NCBI GenBank assembly: GCA_037074705.1
Contig: CM073590.1
Coordinates: 240,965,101-241,029,100 of the forward strand
Source of the DNA: Zhengitettix transpicula
Lineage: Eukaryota > Arthropoda > Insecta > Orthoptera > Tetrigidae
Direction: 5' to 3'
Length of the DNA: 64,000 nucleotides
The notes under the pieces were generated by a model. It did no database searches, was not told the origin of the DNA, and saw nothing but the letters and a program-made list of their open reading frames with translations. Below, piece by piece: positions 33,401-44,867 of the stretch (positions within the stretch are counted from its first letter, which is position 1; every line of letters starts with the position of its first letter). Both the position numbers and the translations under genes were made by a program.

Positions 33401-34130
33401 TGCCCGGCGTTGCCCGTGTGCTTATTTATATAAACCCCAAAAAGGTATTTAATTTTATATTAATCTTTAGTTCCTAGTTCCGTGCACACTTTCGACGGAT
33501 AGCGCATTAATTGAACAGCTGTAGAATACATTGAATTTTATTGCAATAAACCCAACAAACATACCTCTGAATTTCTTTCCGAATAGAATAATTAAATATA
33601 CTCCTTGAGTATTGCAGGACATAACTGTCCCTCAGTCTTCAGACATTTCGAAAGATTAAATTGGATAAAGTTGTTAGCTAGATTCACAATGTAAACAAAT
33701 AGTCGCCATATTGGACTTAACTAATATGGTCGGAAAATTATCTTACATTTATCCCGAGGATCGTTAACTATTCCGTATTGTTTTTTATCATCATTCGATA
33801 CAGTATTACTGGATAAAATTATACTTTTTATTCAATGAAAATATTTCTGCTTTATTTCATTAGAAATATTTCCATTATTTGAAGCGTAGTAACGTGTCTC
33901 GCGAGTGACGTCACGGTCTCTTGGTTCGCAGTAATTTAACACAAAATGACAACATTTTTTATTATAATTCTTTCCACATTTATGCTAGGGGCTTCTCAGC
34001 CCCACAGTACCGTTTGTCGCGATTTGAAGAATATACGTGTACCAATTTTTGTTTCAATATGTCCACGCGTTTTAATTTTTATAGAAATTAACGTAAATCA
34101 ATACATACATACATATTACATAGATTATAA
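33400..34130 (+). mobile_element. non-autonomous element with CATA-repeat end, right arm
   Basis: Mirror of 22274-22995. In this orientation it begins with 'gcccggcgttgcccgtgtg' and ends 'aatacatacatacatatt'. Includes 'gcgagtgacgtcacgg'. Confidence 0.5.
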
Positions 34131-34289
34131 CATTTCAGTGGCGACATTCGTAATACTTGACAATAATAAATGGCGCTCGGAATAATAGGACACCGCTGAA
34201 ATAGGATGTATAACGTCTAAACACGGTAAATAAGAACCTCTTGAGGCTCGGGTTTGTATTTATTGTCAAAATGAAAAAATTTACGTCTC

Positions 34290-34435
34290 ATTGAAGATAA
34301 TGAATGAGAAAGATAGCCAATTCAGACCAAAAAAAAGTGATAATATAAATACCACACAACGTTTTTGGGATCCTTGTCTCTTTCGTCCTGTGCGAAGAAG
34401 AGCCTAGAGTGACACAACTGTATTTTTTTTGTTTA
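34290..34435. repeat. PLE-associated terminal repeat, right arm
   Basis: Mirror of 21965-22105. Confidence 0.55.
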
Positions 34436-34437
34436 TT

Positions 34438-34920
34438 TAGGGTAACAGGCCACATGAGGGTAATCCACATGGTGGCAACTCCCCTTTAGGGAAGGGAAGG
34501 GATTTGAAATGGGGGATGCGGAAGGGTAGAGGAAGGTAGCAAAGGGTCAACTAGGGCCCCCGGGCTATAGATTAATGATCCTACCCGGCATTCGCCTAAA
34601 AGGAATGCAGGGAAAACCCTAGAAAAACCTGCATCAGGTACGTCGGACATTTGGTACTTGTCCCACGCCCTTCCGATAGCGGGAGAAGAGTTTGCTGTGG
34701 GGTCGCAGCATTCCTTTCTCCGTACCTCGACCAGTTCAGGAGACAGCTGGCCGACTGTTGCAATGGGCACAGCGAACAACTCTTACCGTATGCCCAACGA
34801 CTGGGACCCCGGAACATGCACCTCTCAAATCAGGCCGAGGTGCCTCGGCTTGTGGGAACCTTAGTTCAAAAACGGAGAGGAAAAGGCATCCCAAAAGGTA
34901 GCTTCGCAGACAGCCCCTTC
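34438..34920 (-). repeat. R1 interspersed repeat, copy 5
   Basis: Mirror of copy 3, differing at only a few positions. Confidence 0.75.
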
Positions 34921-35297
34921 CTCACAACAGTAATTGTAAGATGGCAAATCTCTAAAGCGATGAAGAACGCAACAATAATGTGAGAGCCGCAGGGTTAGTG
35001 CAACAATAAGGGAGCAACGACAATGGGGAATCAGAAGGTTTCGCGTAATATTAAGTGATCCTACCAATTGTTGAAATTTTTTCAATCTAACATTTGACGG
35101 CTAGCCTTTAATAGCGTCTTCTATTTCGTTTTATGTTTATATTATGTCTTTTCTCAATTATGTTTTCCTTACTTTCGGCTTTAATATTTATTCTACTTTT
35201 AAAAATCTCGAATAAATTAGTTATTGCCAAGATTTTATTGAGAGTTTTTACTTAATTGTAGAAAATGTGATGTTTTGCCAGCTCATTTACAACATTT
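34921..35297. other. flank of the right-arm PLE polymerase remnant
   Basis: Mirror of 21101-21465. PLE terminal phrases, then AT-rich DNA. Confidence 0.4.
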
Positions 35298-37330
35298 TTG
35301 CACAATACATTTAACAGTATTTCTTTCTTTAATTCGAAACTTTCTTATAAATACAACAACAAAATTAAATTTTTACAGTTATGTAACTTGAACTTGCAAT
35401 TCCAAGACATGCACATTCAGTCCTTAACTTGGTTTTCACGAAGTGCCCACCAACATCAACAACGAATTTTTCATTCGCCAATCCTCTCGTTTAATCAGAT
35501 ATCATTTTCCGTCTAAGGGCGGCTAAAATTAAGAAAGTTTGATTTCCTATTTCACAAAACGTTTCCAAATTACTCCACACACAACAATTACAAAGACAAT
35601 CAGTAACCACACCATTACTAAGGAAGTTAGTGATGTAGTATCACTTGGAAACAAATTTAGTCTACCCACAACATCCATGAACAAATCTCAATCCATTCCC
35701 CTCTTAAAATACATCGAAACTAATATATCTTTATTCCCAACACAATAAAATCATGAATCGCATCACTCAAACTCTACTTGAAAATTCAAAAAATTAAGCC
35801 AAAAAAACGCCTTCCCCTCTTTCATAGAAATCTCATAAAAAACCTCCATAGAACTAAGCAATTCTTGAAGTCTCATCCCAAAATACTCTTTACACACGCT
35901 GACAGAGGCCCTGTCACTGTAGCTCTTGATACACAAACACTGTTAACCAAGTTCTGTCTGACACTAACAACTCTTGCAAACCCACCTGCATCAAACTAAA
36001 AACTATTGTCAAGAGGTGGAAGCAAAAACATTTTATTGAACCATCCTTATTCATTATTGATTCCTTAGTCATCACCTCAGCCAACATTTCCAGAGTTTAT
36101 GTCCTTCCTAAAATACACAAACCTGACCTATCTTTTACAATTATTATCGCTTCTACTGGCAGTCCTTTACACAACATTTTCTCCTACATTCACAACATGT
36201 TTTCTAAAGCCCTCAATCAAGAACACCATTATTCTGTTAAAAATCTTACCAATTTATTGATAAAATCAAGCACCTCATGACCACTCTTTAATTTCTCTTG
36301 ATGTCGTTTCCTTATTCAACTCTATTCCCAATGCTTTAGTCATTAACAGTTTCCAAAACAGACGGCCCATTTTCAGTTGATAATACTAAAAATCCACTTC
36401 ATGAAATTTTATGCATTACAAATATAATCCTAAACTCCACTTATTTCAAGTTTAATCAAGTTCACTGTCATCAAATCAAAGGTTCTCCCATAGGTAGCTC
36501 CCTTTTCTTGCTGAGATAGTCATGAGACACTTAGAAAATTCTTGTCTTTCTTTACGTCCTGTCCAACCTCTTTGCTATATCAGATATGTAGATGACATTT
36601 TTGTATTGTTGATACCTCTCAAAATTAATCTTATAGTCAATACTTTCAATAATTATCATCCCAACCTACAATTAACCCATGAACTTGAATTTAACCATTC
36701 TCTTAATCTCATTGCTGCCACCGTAGCCATTCACAACACTTCCATTCACACCAAATGGTTCAGAAAACATCTGGACGAGTTCTCAATTATCTTTCTGATC
36801 ATCCTCCAAACAAAAATAAGAGCCATGGTGTACAAACTTGTAGTCAGAGCTGAATTACTTTCTAACTCCAAGTTCCATCAACACAACTTAAATATTGTCC
36901 GAAACAATTTAATCTCCAATGAGTACCCTTTAAATTTTGTTATTCAACAGCAGGTTCAACAAAATCCAACATCCTGCTGTCACTCGTCCCCAAACACCTT
37001 AATCCAAATTTATTTTTTTGTAGTCCTTATTACAAATTTCTACATCACAAATATGTACAAATATTCAATTAATATCAAATATCCATCATTTGCAGATCCT
37101 TTACTCATCTTTCATACTTGATTAAAAACAACAAAGACCGTCTTGACACCGACAGCAAACATTGTGTTGTTTACAAAATCTGGCTCTAATTGTAATTCCT
37201 GATACATAGCGCGAATAAAACGTTCTCTTCATACAGGTATCAAGGAACATGTGTCTAATATCAATTTTTCACATTGAGAAAAAATCTGTTAGTCTCCAAA
37301 CATATCATCAATTCTAAATATACATTTGAT
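35298..37330 (+). pseudogene. PLE reverse transcriptase and decayed endonuclease, right arm
   Basis: In order: N-terminal frame 35298-35513; frame 35539-35745; frame 35778-35999 with RLPLFHRNLIKNLHRTKQFL and ADRGPVTVAL; then a polymerase core from 36522 with CYIRYVDDIFVLL (YVDD codons 36585-36596). FHQHNLNIVRNN and a decayed GIY-YIG core at about 37160-37260 follow. This copy keeps both YVDD aspartates, unlike the left arm, but frame breaks between the segments make it inactive. Confidence 0.75.
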
Positions 37331-37560
37331 TGGCGTAACGGAATTACATCGACTGTATTTTGCCATGAGGTTATTTTATATCATGAGAGAACGTCTGCAA
37401 TTCCAGAACATTTTCCAGTGTGTCGCCAGAGAAAATACACGACAATCAACAGTCGCTGCACTCTCCGACATTCTTTTTTCCCCCACAATTATTCCGTGCC
37501 CCTTCTTCTTACATGAAGTTATGATCAATATATTAATCTTCATCATTAAATAAAAAACGT
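37331..37560 (+). pseudogene. PLE C-terminal remnant, tail-to-tail with C7
   Basis: Continues the endonuclease tail (SKYTFDWRNGI region) and ends where the C7 3' flank begins. Confidence 0.45.
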
Positions 37561-38433
37561 TGAAAAAATCAAACACATTAGAAATTGAAAATATTAAATA
37601 GAATTATATATTTTAATAATTGAATCCTCTGGAAAGTAATAAAAAACAATCATAGATTTTTAAATGCCTTCAATATATTTCATCCGAAGTTTACATTGTT
37701 TCATGAAGTAATATTATATTAGAATTATCTCAAAACTTGTGACCAAAACAAGTCGCTGGATTGAAGTGGTTCGGCCCAAATGTTGGTGCTTCAGCAGGCG
37801 CCCTCGCACACAATCCGGCGTATGGCTGAGGAAGGCGGCGTTAATAATATGGTGTTAATGTTCCCCAAACCTGAAATCAATTGCACTCATTAGTTACAAA
37901 TAGTCGTCGATCTTCAGACATAACAAGTCTGTCTAACGAATACAAAACTTTTGTTTAATAGATGTCTGCAGATCTGAAATACAATAAAAATATTCCTGAC
38001 TGCAAATAATTTCAAAATAGATTCAGAAAAACAATTTTTCTTATCTCTTCAAAATAAATACATGAAAATTCTTAAGAAAATATGATGACAGGCAGACGTT
38101 GGTGTAGAAGGAAAGGTCTGAGATAGGAAACAAAATCGAGAGCTCGCCTTCTTGTTGACATTGCATGACTAAATATTGTTTACCAGTGAAGACGATGACG
38201 GTGTATCTTGTCTAAACGGTTCCAATTTTCAAAATGAGAATTTCTCATTCGCCACATAAACTGTAAAGCCTTCATTCTGCAACATCCTCTGCTGGACCAT
38301 CGCTCACCAGAAAGAGAAACTGTTTGATATTCCTTTTTCATGTCACCAAAGTCTGTTGTAGTCATTAAAACCATGGCTACCACAGCTGTTTATTTGGAGG
38401 TACAATCAGAACTGAACAGAGGAAAACACTTAC
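37561..38433 (-). other. intron and candidate downstream exons of C7
   Basis: Mirror of the C3 flank. The 66-codon frame is intact (38180-38383), with a changed last residue because the stop has shifted. Confidence 0.35.
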
Positions 38434-38679
38434 CATCCGCGAACTTGCACCTGGGTCTGGAACGAGGTAAACTCTATACTGTGATAGTGTGTTGTAGTTA
38501 TCTTGAAGAGAACTGTCTAGTACGCTGCGAATGAGCGATGCTAGATCCACTTGTCCTCCCTGTCGACGAAAGAGCGTTCTAGCACCAACGTCAGATGGAT
38601 CTGCATCTGGTCCTGGTTTCATGGCTGAAGTTACAGCCAAAACCAGCAGCAGCGCTACCATCACACACTTGTTGTCCAT
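38434..38679 (-). CDS. DSKC-family secreted protein, copy C7, exon 1
   Basis: 82 codons from ATG 38679 to an ATG|GTAAGT donor (38428-38433). The second-to-fifth residues are Asp-Asn-Lys-Cys instead of Asp-Ser-Lys-Cys. The mature part begins MKPGPDADPSDVGARTLFRR and continues DLASLIRSVLDSSLQDNYNT. It is the mirror partner of C3, but 15 residues differ against 4 silent codons, while neighbouring non-coding DNA is nearly the same. Intact promoter and frame. Confidence 0.65.
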
Positions 38680-38950
38680 GGCTGATGAGTTTGTGTTGAC
38701 ACCCACGATTGACCACGGTATATAAGGACCTCCTGAGACTCGTGTGCTAACTTATTATTGCTCATCATATCAAAGTGACATTTGTGTTCGGGTTACGGCA
38801 ACTTCTGGATGTCAAATAAACTAGATGGAGATCATATTTCATCCGACTTAAAAATCTCGAGTCTCAGTCTTTCCCATCTCTGGATGATATTTTAAATTGA
38901 CGCGTCGTTAATTGCGATCTCTCTTTCACCAACGGCGTATTGACTTCAGT
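38680..38950 (-). promoter_or_regulatory. TATA promoter of C7
   Basis: TATATA about 38719-38724. All family blocks are present, nearly identical to those of C2, C5 and C8. Confidence 0.7.
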
Positions 38951-39944
38951 TTCACAGAAAAAGTAGAAAATTTAATAAAAAGTACAAAAAAAAAGGCTTT
39001 CACTTTGGAATAAAAATGATGAGTGTTGTACAAACAAAAACGGCCCAAAATAACAAATATCAGGAAATTGTGGTTTTAATTTCGGGATGTAAACCAAGAA
39101 AATATTATTGATTCTGTGAAAACTAAATTACAGAAATTAAGGGGAAAAACCGTCCTATTAGTAAGAAACAATTTTAATAATAAACTTAATTTTTTTTATG
39201 TTTTGGTCTTAGATTAAAATAAGAAATTTCCGAGTAATTAGTATCAAAAACACAGATATTCAAAAAGGGTGCTTATTTACATGTTTAATCTCACCTCGGC
39301 TCCCAATAAAACTATATGTAGATTATTTCAACAAAGGTATTGTGAAGGTAACCGAGACTAAATTGTTAATATCCTTCTTCTAAATTCTTACCAGTTACAA
39401 TTTAATTACAAATACATTTGATTAAAATCTAGTACGATAACAATTCACCAATTAATAATCCGAAGAACAAATTTTGTTCGTACTGCAATTATTTTAATAA
39501 TATTTAAGATAAAATTATTGACTTGTTTAATAATTATGGCATCATCATTATTTTTAAAACCTCCAATAATTTCAAGTTAGTTAAAAATATTCAGGACAAA
39601 ATTTAGCACTTTAGATAAACTTGATGTTATTTACAAAATTTATTGTTTAGAATGAAATAATTGTTATATCGTGCAGAACTAAGAGGAGTCAAAAAACTAG
39701 AATACCTAATCATTTGTAAATCCTCCCTCTGTAGAAAAATACATGAAGAAGGTACAAAACGGTTTAGAAACGTCGTCATAATATAAATATATAAGAAGGG
39801 GGTGTATAAGGTCATTTACTGTTTTATTATAAAACTAGATTCAATGAACATAAAAATAATTTGATATTTAACGTCAAAAATTATTCCGTTGCGTCCAAAC
39901 ATGTTTAAAATGAAAAAAAATTAGGTCTGATAATGAATAAGAAA
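38951..39944 (+). pseudogene. degraded PLE-like 3' remnant, right arm
   Basis: Mirror of 16477-17460. In this orientation 'gaagaaggtacaaaacggtt' is on the plus strand at about 39746. Confidence 0.4.
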
Positions 39945-40155
39945 CACAGCCTAATACAGATAAAAGAGAGGATAATATAAATACGACACAACGTTTCTGG
40001 GATCCTTGTCTTTGTCAACTGACGAGTGTAGTTGTGTCACTCTAGGCTCTTCTTCTTAGCACCTGACTAAAGGGACAATAATCTCAAAAACGTTGTGTGG
40101 TATTTATATTATCCCTTCTTTTATCTGTATTTGGCTATCTTTCTTATCCAAACAT
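39945..40155. repeat. palindromic element, right arm
   Basis: Mirror of 16262-16476. Confidence 0.6.
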
Positions 40156-40864
40156 CTTTGTTTAAAGAAACATAATTTGGATTGGCAACACTGTACAGAT
40201 GTTACATATTTGGTCTAATATTTGGGTCGTTTATATTAAAAACGATATTAACAAATAAAATAAAAGTTATGATTCTTTATTATGGTGTTGTACGATTTGA
40301 AAATAGTATTTCCGTTGTTGTTGTTTTTTTGGATGAATTTCAATAATACTCGTACTAGTTGTGCCAATATAACAGTCGTGCAGGCCTCAAAGCGAACGTT
40401 GAAATATACGCAAACTTAAATTTTCTTATAATTAATTGTAAGTAACACTATGAATTATTTTTAAAAATTATCTTGCATGTAAGACTTTGCTTCTCAACTT
40501 ATTGGTCCAGATGACAGAATGTAACATCTACACACATGAAGAGGTCCATATCGCTGTAGAATCGTCGTGTTTGATATTTATTTCATTTGAAATTGAATAA
40601 TTGAAAGTTTTTCTGACCAACAGGCTGTATAGGAAGACAGATTGATGGTAAATTTCAGAACCTAAGGTCTAGATACCGAAAGGAAATGGAAAAGGTTTCA
40701 GGCTTCTGAAGAAAGTGATGCAGGAGTCGATGGCCTGCACGAGCAGAACTTGTGGTGATGAAAAATAATTGATTTTCCTACCGGCACTCATTGAAATTTA
40801 AAATGCCACATTTTACAGACAAGTAAATTATTATATTTAACTCGATAAGATACTGCATTCACTG
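40156..40864. other. non-coding part of the right arm
   Basis: Mirror of 15546-16261. Confidence 0.4.
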
Positions 40865-41600
40865 TTGTTCAGGTAATATTTGCAGGAGATGAAGAGGACA
40901 TGATAAATAAGCTCATGGAAGAATATAAAAAATGGGGACTGAACAAAAATTTACAGAAGACAGAATACATGTGTTTAGGAAAAGACGTTAAAGACATAAC
41001 ACTCGAAACAGGAAATATAAAAAAAATTTGAAATTCTTTTAAATACTTGGGAGGACAATAATTACAAATGTAGGAAGAACATGTGAATATAGACATATAC
41101 AAACTAAAATTGCAATGGCAAAGAATGCTACCAAGATTTTACACACGGAATAATCTGGAATAAAAATTTAACAAAGCAAAAACAAAAATCAAAATTTATA
41201 AGAGGATAAATACAGAACATTCTATGCTATGGAAGCGAAACATGGCCCCTGACAGAATTTCAAAACAACAAAATTAGAACAGTAGAAGTCTTCAAAAAAC
41301 AAGACAGGATAAAATTAGAAATGAGCTCCTTTGGAAAGAAATGAACGTAACCACGTCTGTCGTTAAAAGCATTGAAAATCAAATCCTTAAATGGTGGATG
41401 GTCACGTACAAAGAATGGAAAATGGAAGTTGGCCAAAAGAAATATACCAATAGTCAGCTACTGGAAAAAATAAACGCGGCAGAGCCAGATTAAAGTGGGG
41501 AAACCCACGTGAAAAACATAAAGAAGGATAGGAATTTGGAAGAGGGCGATTGGAACGACAAACAGAAATGGAAATTGAAGACGGCAAACCTATAAAAGGG
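40865..41600 (+). pseudogene. LINE reverse transcriptase remnant, right arm
   Basis: Plus-strand frames read AGDEEDMINKLMEEYKKWGL and KTEYMCLGKDVKDI, then FKYLGG after a frameshift. It continues in broken frames to about 41590. Slightly different substitutions from the left copy. Confidence 0.65.
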
Positions 41601-42110
41601 GGAACAGCCTACGAAGAAGAAATTTCCTTAACAATATTTAACTTGACTTGAGCAGCAACGAGAATACAAAACTGCGTTTCTAACATGGCTGCGGATAAAT
41701 GACTCAAAATCGGTTGTTCTTTGGATTTCATTAAAAAAATTAACAGCCGCGTCCTGTTAGTGACATTTAAAAGTGTCGGTGTTTTCAGTATTTTTACAAG
41801 TCTCTAAAACAGTTTGAGCATGTTTATTGCAGTTTTTTCACGAATGCCAAATAAAACTTGTGCGTATAGTTTTATAATTAGTTTAATGAATCTCCACAAC
41901 TTATGGCCGCGTTGCACTTTTATATAGCTACAAATAACATAAACCTCGAGATATGAAGTGGACAGATTCAATATACTTATACTTAATATCTAAGTCAGGA
42001 ACAGTAACAAAGGAGCAAAAGAAACAAACCGAATTAAGCATCTCGTAATTAAGGGAGTAGATTTTAATTAAGTGTTAAAGCGAATATATGGATGAATAAC
42101 GTTTATGGGA
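41601..42110 (-). repeat. orphan upstream-type segment, right arm
   Basis: Mirror of 14316-14824. Confidence 0.4.
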
Positions 42111-42657
42111 TCCTTCTTTCTTTCTAAGAAGAACCTAGAGCGACACAACTGCACTGGTCAGTTGACAAAACTCAAAAGCGACGAAAACGTAACGACAATG
42201 GTAGGGCCGAAGGGTTGGCGTAACAATAAGGGATCGTAGCAATTATTGAGTTTCATAGAGTCTGTTTGTACATTAATTAGCAGTGATGTTTGATTTAATG
42301 TGAAGAATCTATGGAATTGTACCTGGTGTCAATGTCTAAAATCTTAGCATTTTGCCAATCAAATGTGTGTTTAGAGTTGATGATATGTTTGGAGACTAAG
42401 AGATTGGGTTCGATATTACACACATGTTCCTTGATACGTGTATTAAGGGAACGTTTAGTTCGCCCCATGTAGCAGGAATTACAATTAGAAGAAGAGATTT
42501 TGTAAACTACACAATTTCGCAGAGACGAACTGATAAACAAGAAAAAAAACAAGATCAAAGGTAAACAAGAGTAAAAGTCAGTTCTGCTCCAATTGTCTTC
42601 ACTTTTGAGTTCTGTCAACTGACTAGTAAAATAACCGTTCCCAGCGAGTTTATTCAC
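42111..42657 (-). pseudogene. PLE GIY-YIG endonuclease remnant, right arm
   Basis: The longest open version: 42657 to 42295 reads MNKLAGNGYFTSQLTELKSE, then CVVYKISSSNCNSCYMGRTK and EHVCNIEPNLLVSKHIINSK, ending HTFDWQNAKILDIDTRYNS. The segment after the GIY-YIG core is in frame here but broken in the left and spacer copies. Confidence 0.7.
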
Positions 42658-43239
42658 GAAATTATAAAGTCTTTATCAAACGAATGGCGAGTCTCAAGAT
42701 TACGAGACTAGAAATCGCTCAGTTCTAAGATCTTTGCTCTCTACCAGAGAAGTATTCAGCATCCAGGGATAATAATACTCTTCCTCCAGGAGCAATGAAC
42801 AATAATAACTACAAGAGCTTTGGGATTCAGTGATAAAATATTCTACTGAATTGCCTATGGTGTTTTACTCAGTGCAGGAGTTTCTTGATCGTTCCCCCTT
42901 ATAATTCATTACTTTTTGTTTATCCTGCTAAAGTGTTGAAAGTGTTGCTAATAATAACTACTTATTTCTGAACTTGATTATTCAATGTTGGTCTTTTCTG
43001 CTTTTTTCTTTGTCTGTTTCTTTAACGAGGGCCTGGAGTTTGCAGATTCCTCGTCGCTCTGTTACGTGACGTCACTTGTCCGTCGTTTGTGTTTCCTCCT
43101 CCTAGTGTGATTATTCTTGTATGATGGGTAATTCTATATTTTATGATAGTTAATTCTCTAATCATTAATTTTTAAGTAGTACGTATTGAATTTGTTTCAG
43201 TACTGTAAATATTATGTTATTCCCCTTAGTAATTTAAAA
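42658..43239 (-). repeat. non-coding part of the right arm
   Basis: Mirror of 13166-13757. Confidence 0.4.
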
Positions 43240-43685
43240 CTTATTATTTTCATTACTACTACTACACTATGGCGTTACAGCCCTTGTAGGGCTACAGTCT
43301 GCCTCACTATCTTTTGCTTTCCTTCTCCATCCTCTTATGTCCAACTCCTCCGTAACCTAATTTTTTTCCTTTAGTCGTTTCCATTCCATGCGTCCGGCTT
43401 CGCTTAGTAAGGCTTTCTGAACGAGATTATTTTTAAGGTGTAGGGTTGTTAACCCTTCGCCCAACCCCCAACCTGGAAGACTGGGTGCTTTTCAATCAGG
43501 GTTTTCTTCCCCTAGCCTTTGTAGATCCAACTACCTATGCTACAAGGCAGCAGCAGCTGGTTTAGGTCTGCCCCAGGTATTTTATTTCCCCGGTACCCAC
43601 CACATCTGGTGAACGTTCCTCTATCCGCCACCTGATGGTGGCCCGCAACTCCGAACAGGATTATTTTTATTATTATTCCGATATA
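43240..43685 (-). repeat. LINE 3' end, right arm
   Basis: Mirror of 12755-13165. The TAG-type tail reads 'actactactacac' on the plus strand. Confidence 0.5.
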
Positions 43686-43819
43686 GTTCTTTAAGTTATG
43701 TTGGACAGGGAAATTCCTGTTTTAGATTTTTAGTTATTTTTATGTTAACATCTGAATTGCTGCAGCATCCAATAATTATATTGTAATATTATGTAACGAC
43801 GTATTCTCTTTCCTCGTAC

Positions 43820-44350
43820 GAGGACTAGTGGAATGATATAAAGCAAATCAATACATACGAGTGATACGAACAGGACGCTGAAGCAACGAGGGTATAATTG
43901 GTAATACGGTAAGTCATTTGCAGATGAGATGGTAATAAGTTGTTTTATTAATCAACTATTTTTACCGGTAATTAATTACTCAGAATTCCGCAGAATAAAG
44001 TTTGTTCCATTGTCTCTTGGTTCACCAATAAGACATTATGAGAATTATATTCACGGCTCACCAAAGATGCGAGCTCGTTTCAGTAGATTTATGTAAGTTA
44101 AGACCTTATCAAAGTGCAACAAGGCTGTAAGAAGAGGAGACTCATTAAAAGGAATATTAAGTTATAATAAAAGTATTATTTGATACCATCTCAAATTAGA
44201 AATGAAAATGCTAAAAATATTTTATATACATGTAAGAATATTCTTAGCGTCTGTAAAGTTGCCACTTTTAATTATCAAGATTGCAGAATATCAGCGAAGA
44301 CAATAAACAAGCAGGCTGATTTATTATTGAAAGAAATCTGCGACTGTGAC
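43820..44350 (+). other. far-upstream flank of C8
   Basis: Mirror of 12061-12597. A short open frame at 44180-44437 crosses this DNA, but it is not kept in other copies and I do not treat it as a gene. Confidence 0.45.
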
Positions 44351-44621
44351 ACTGAAGTCAATACGCCGTTGGTGAAAGAGAGATCGCGATTAACGACGCG
44401 TCAATTTAAAACATCATCCAGAGATGGAAAAGACTGAGACTCGAGATTTTTAAGTCGGATGAAATATGATCTCCATCTAGTTTATTTGACATTCAGAAGT
44501 TGCCGTAACCCGAACACAAATGTCACTTTGATATGATGAGCAATAATAAGTTAGCACACGAGTCTCAGGAGGTCCTTATATACCGTGGTCAATCGTGGGT
44601 GTCAACACAAACTCATCAGCC
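44351..44621 (+). promoter_or_regulatory. TATA promoter and leader of C8
   Basis: TATATA about 44578-44583, 40-44 bases before the ATG, with the full set of family blocks. Confidence 0.7.
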
Positions 44622-44867
44622 ATGGACAGCAAGTGTGTGATGATGGCGCTGCTGCTGGTCTTGGCGGTAACTTCAGCCATGAAACCAGGACCAGATACAA
44701 ATCCATCAGACTTTGGTGCTAGATCGCTCTATCGTGGACAGGGAGGACTAGTGGATCTAGCATCGCTCATTCGCAGCGTACTAGACAGTTCTCTTAAAGA
44801 TAACTACAACACACTATCACAGTACAGAGTTTACCTCGTTCCAGACCCAGGTGCAAGTTCGCGGATG
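44622..44867 (+). CDS. DSKC-family secreted protein, copy C8, exon 1
   Basis: 82 codons from ATG 44622 to the donor at 44868. Signal peptide MDSKCVMMALLLVLAVTSA. The mature part begins MKPGPDTNPSDFGARSLYRG and continues DLASLIRSVLDSSLKDNYNT. It differs from mirror partner C2 at residues 8, 39 and 47 and one silent codon, so this pair is the most alike of the mirrored genes. Outermost gene of the right arm, oriented towards the mariner. Confidence 0.65.

Noticed and set aside
44180..44437. 85-codon frame upstream of C8
   Set aside because: Lies in promoter-distal DNA. The equivalent frame is not kept in the mirror region upstream of C2 or in other copies.
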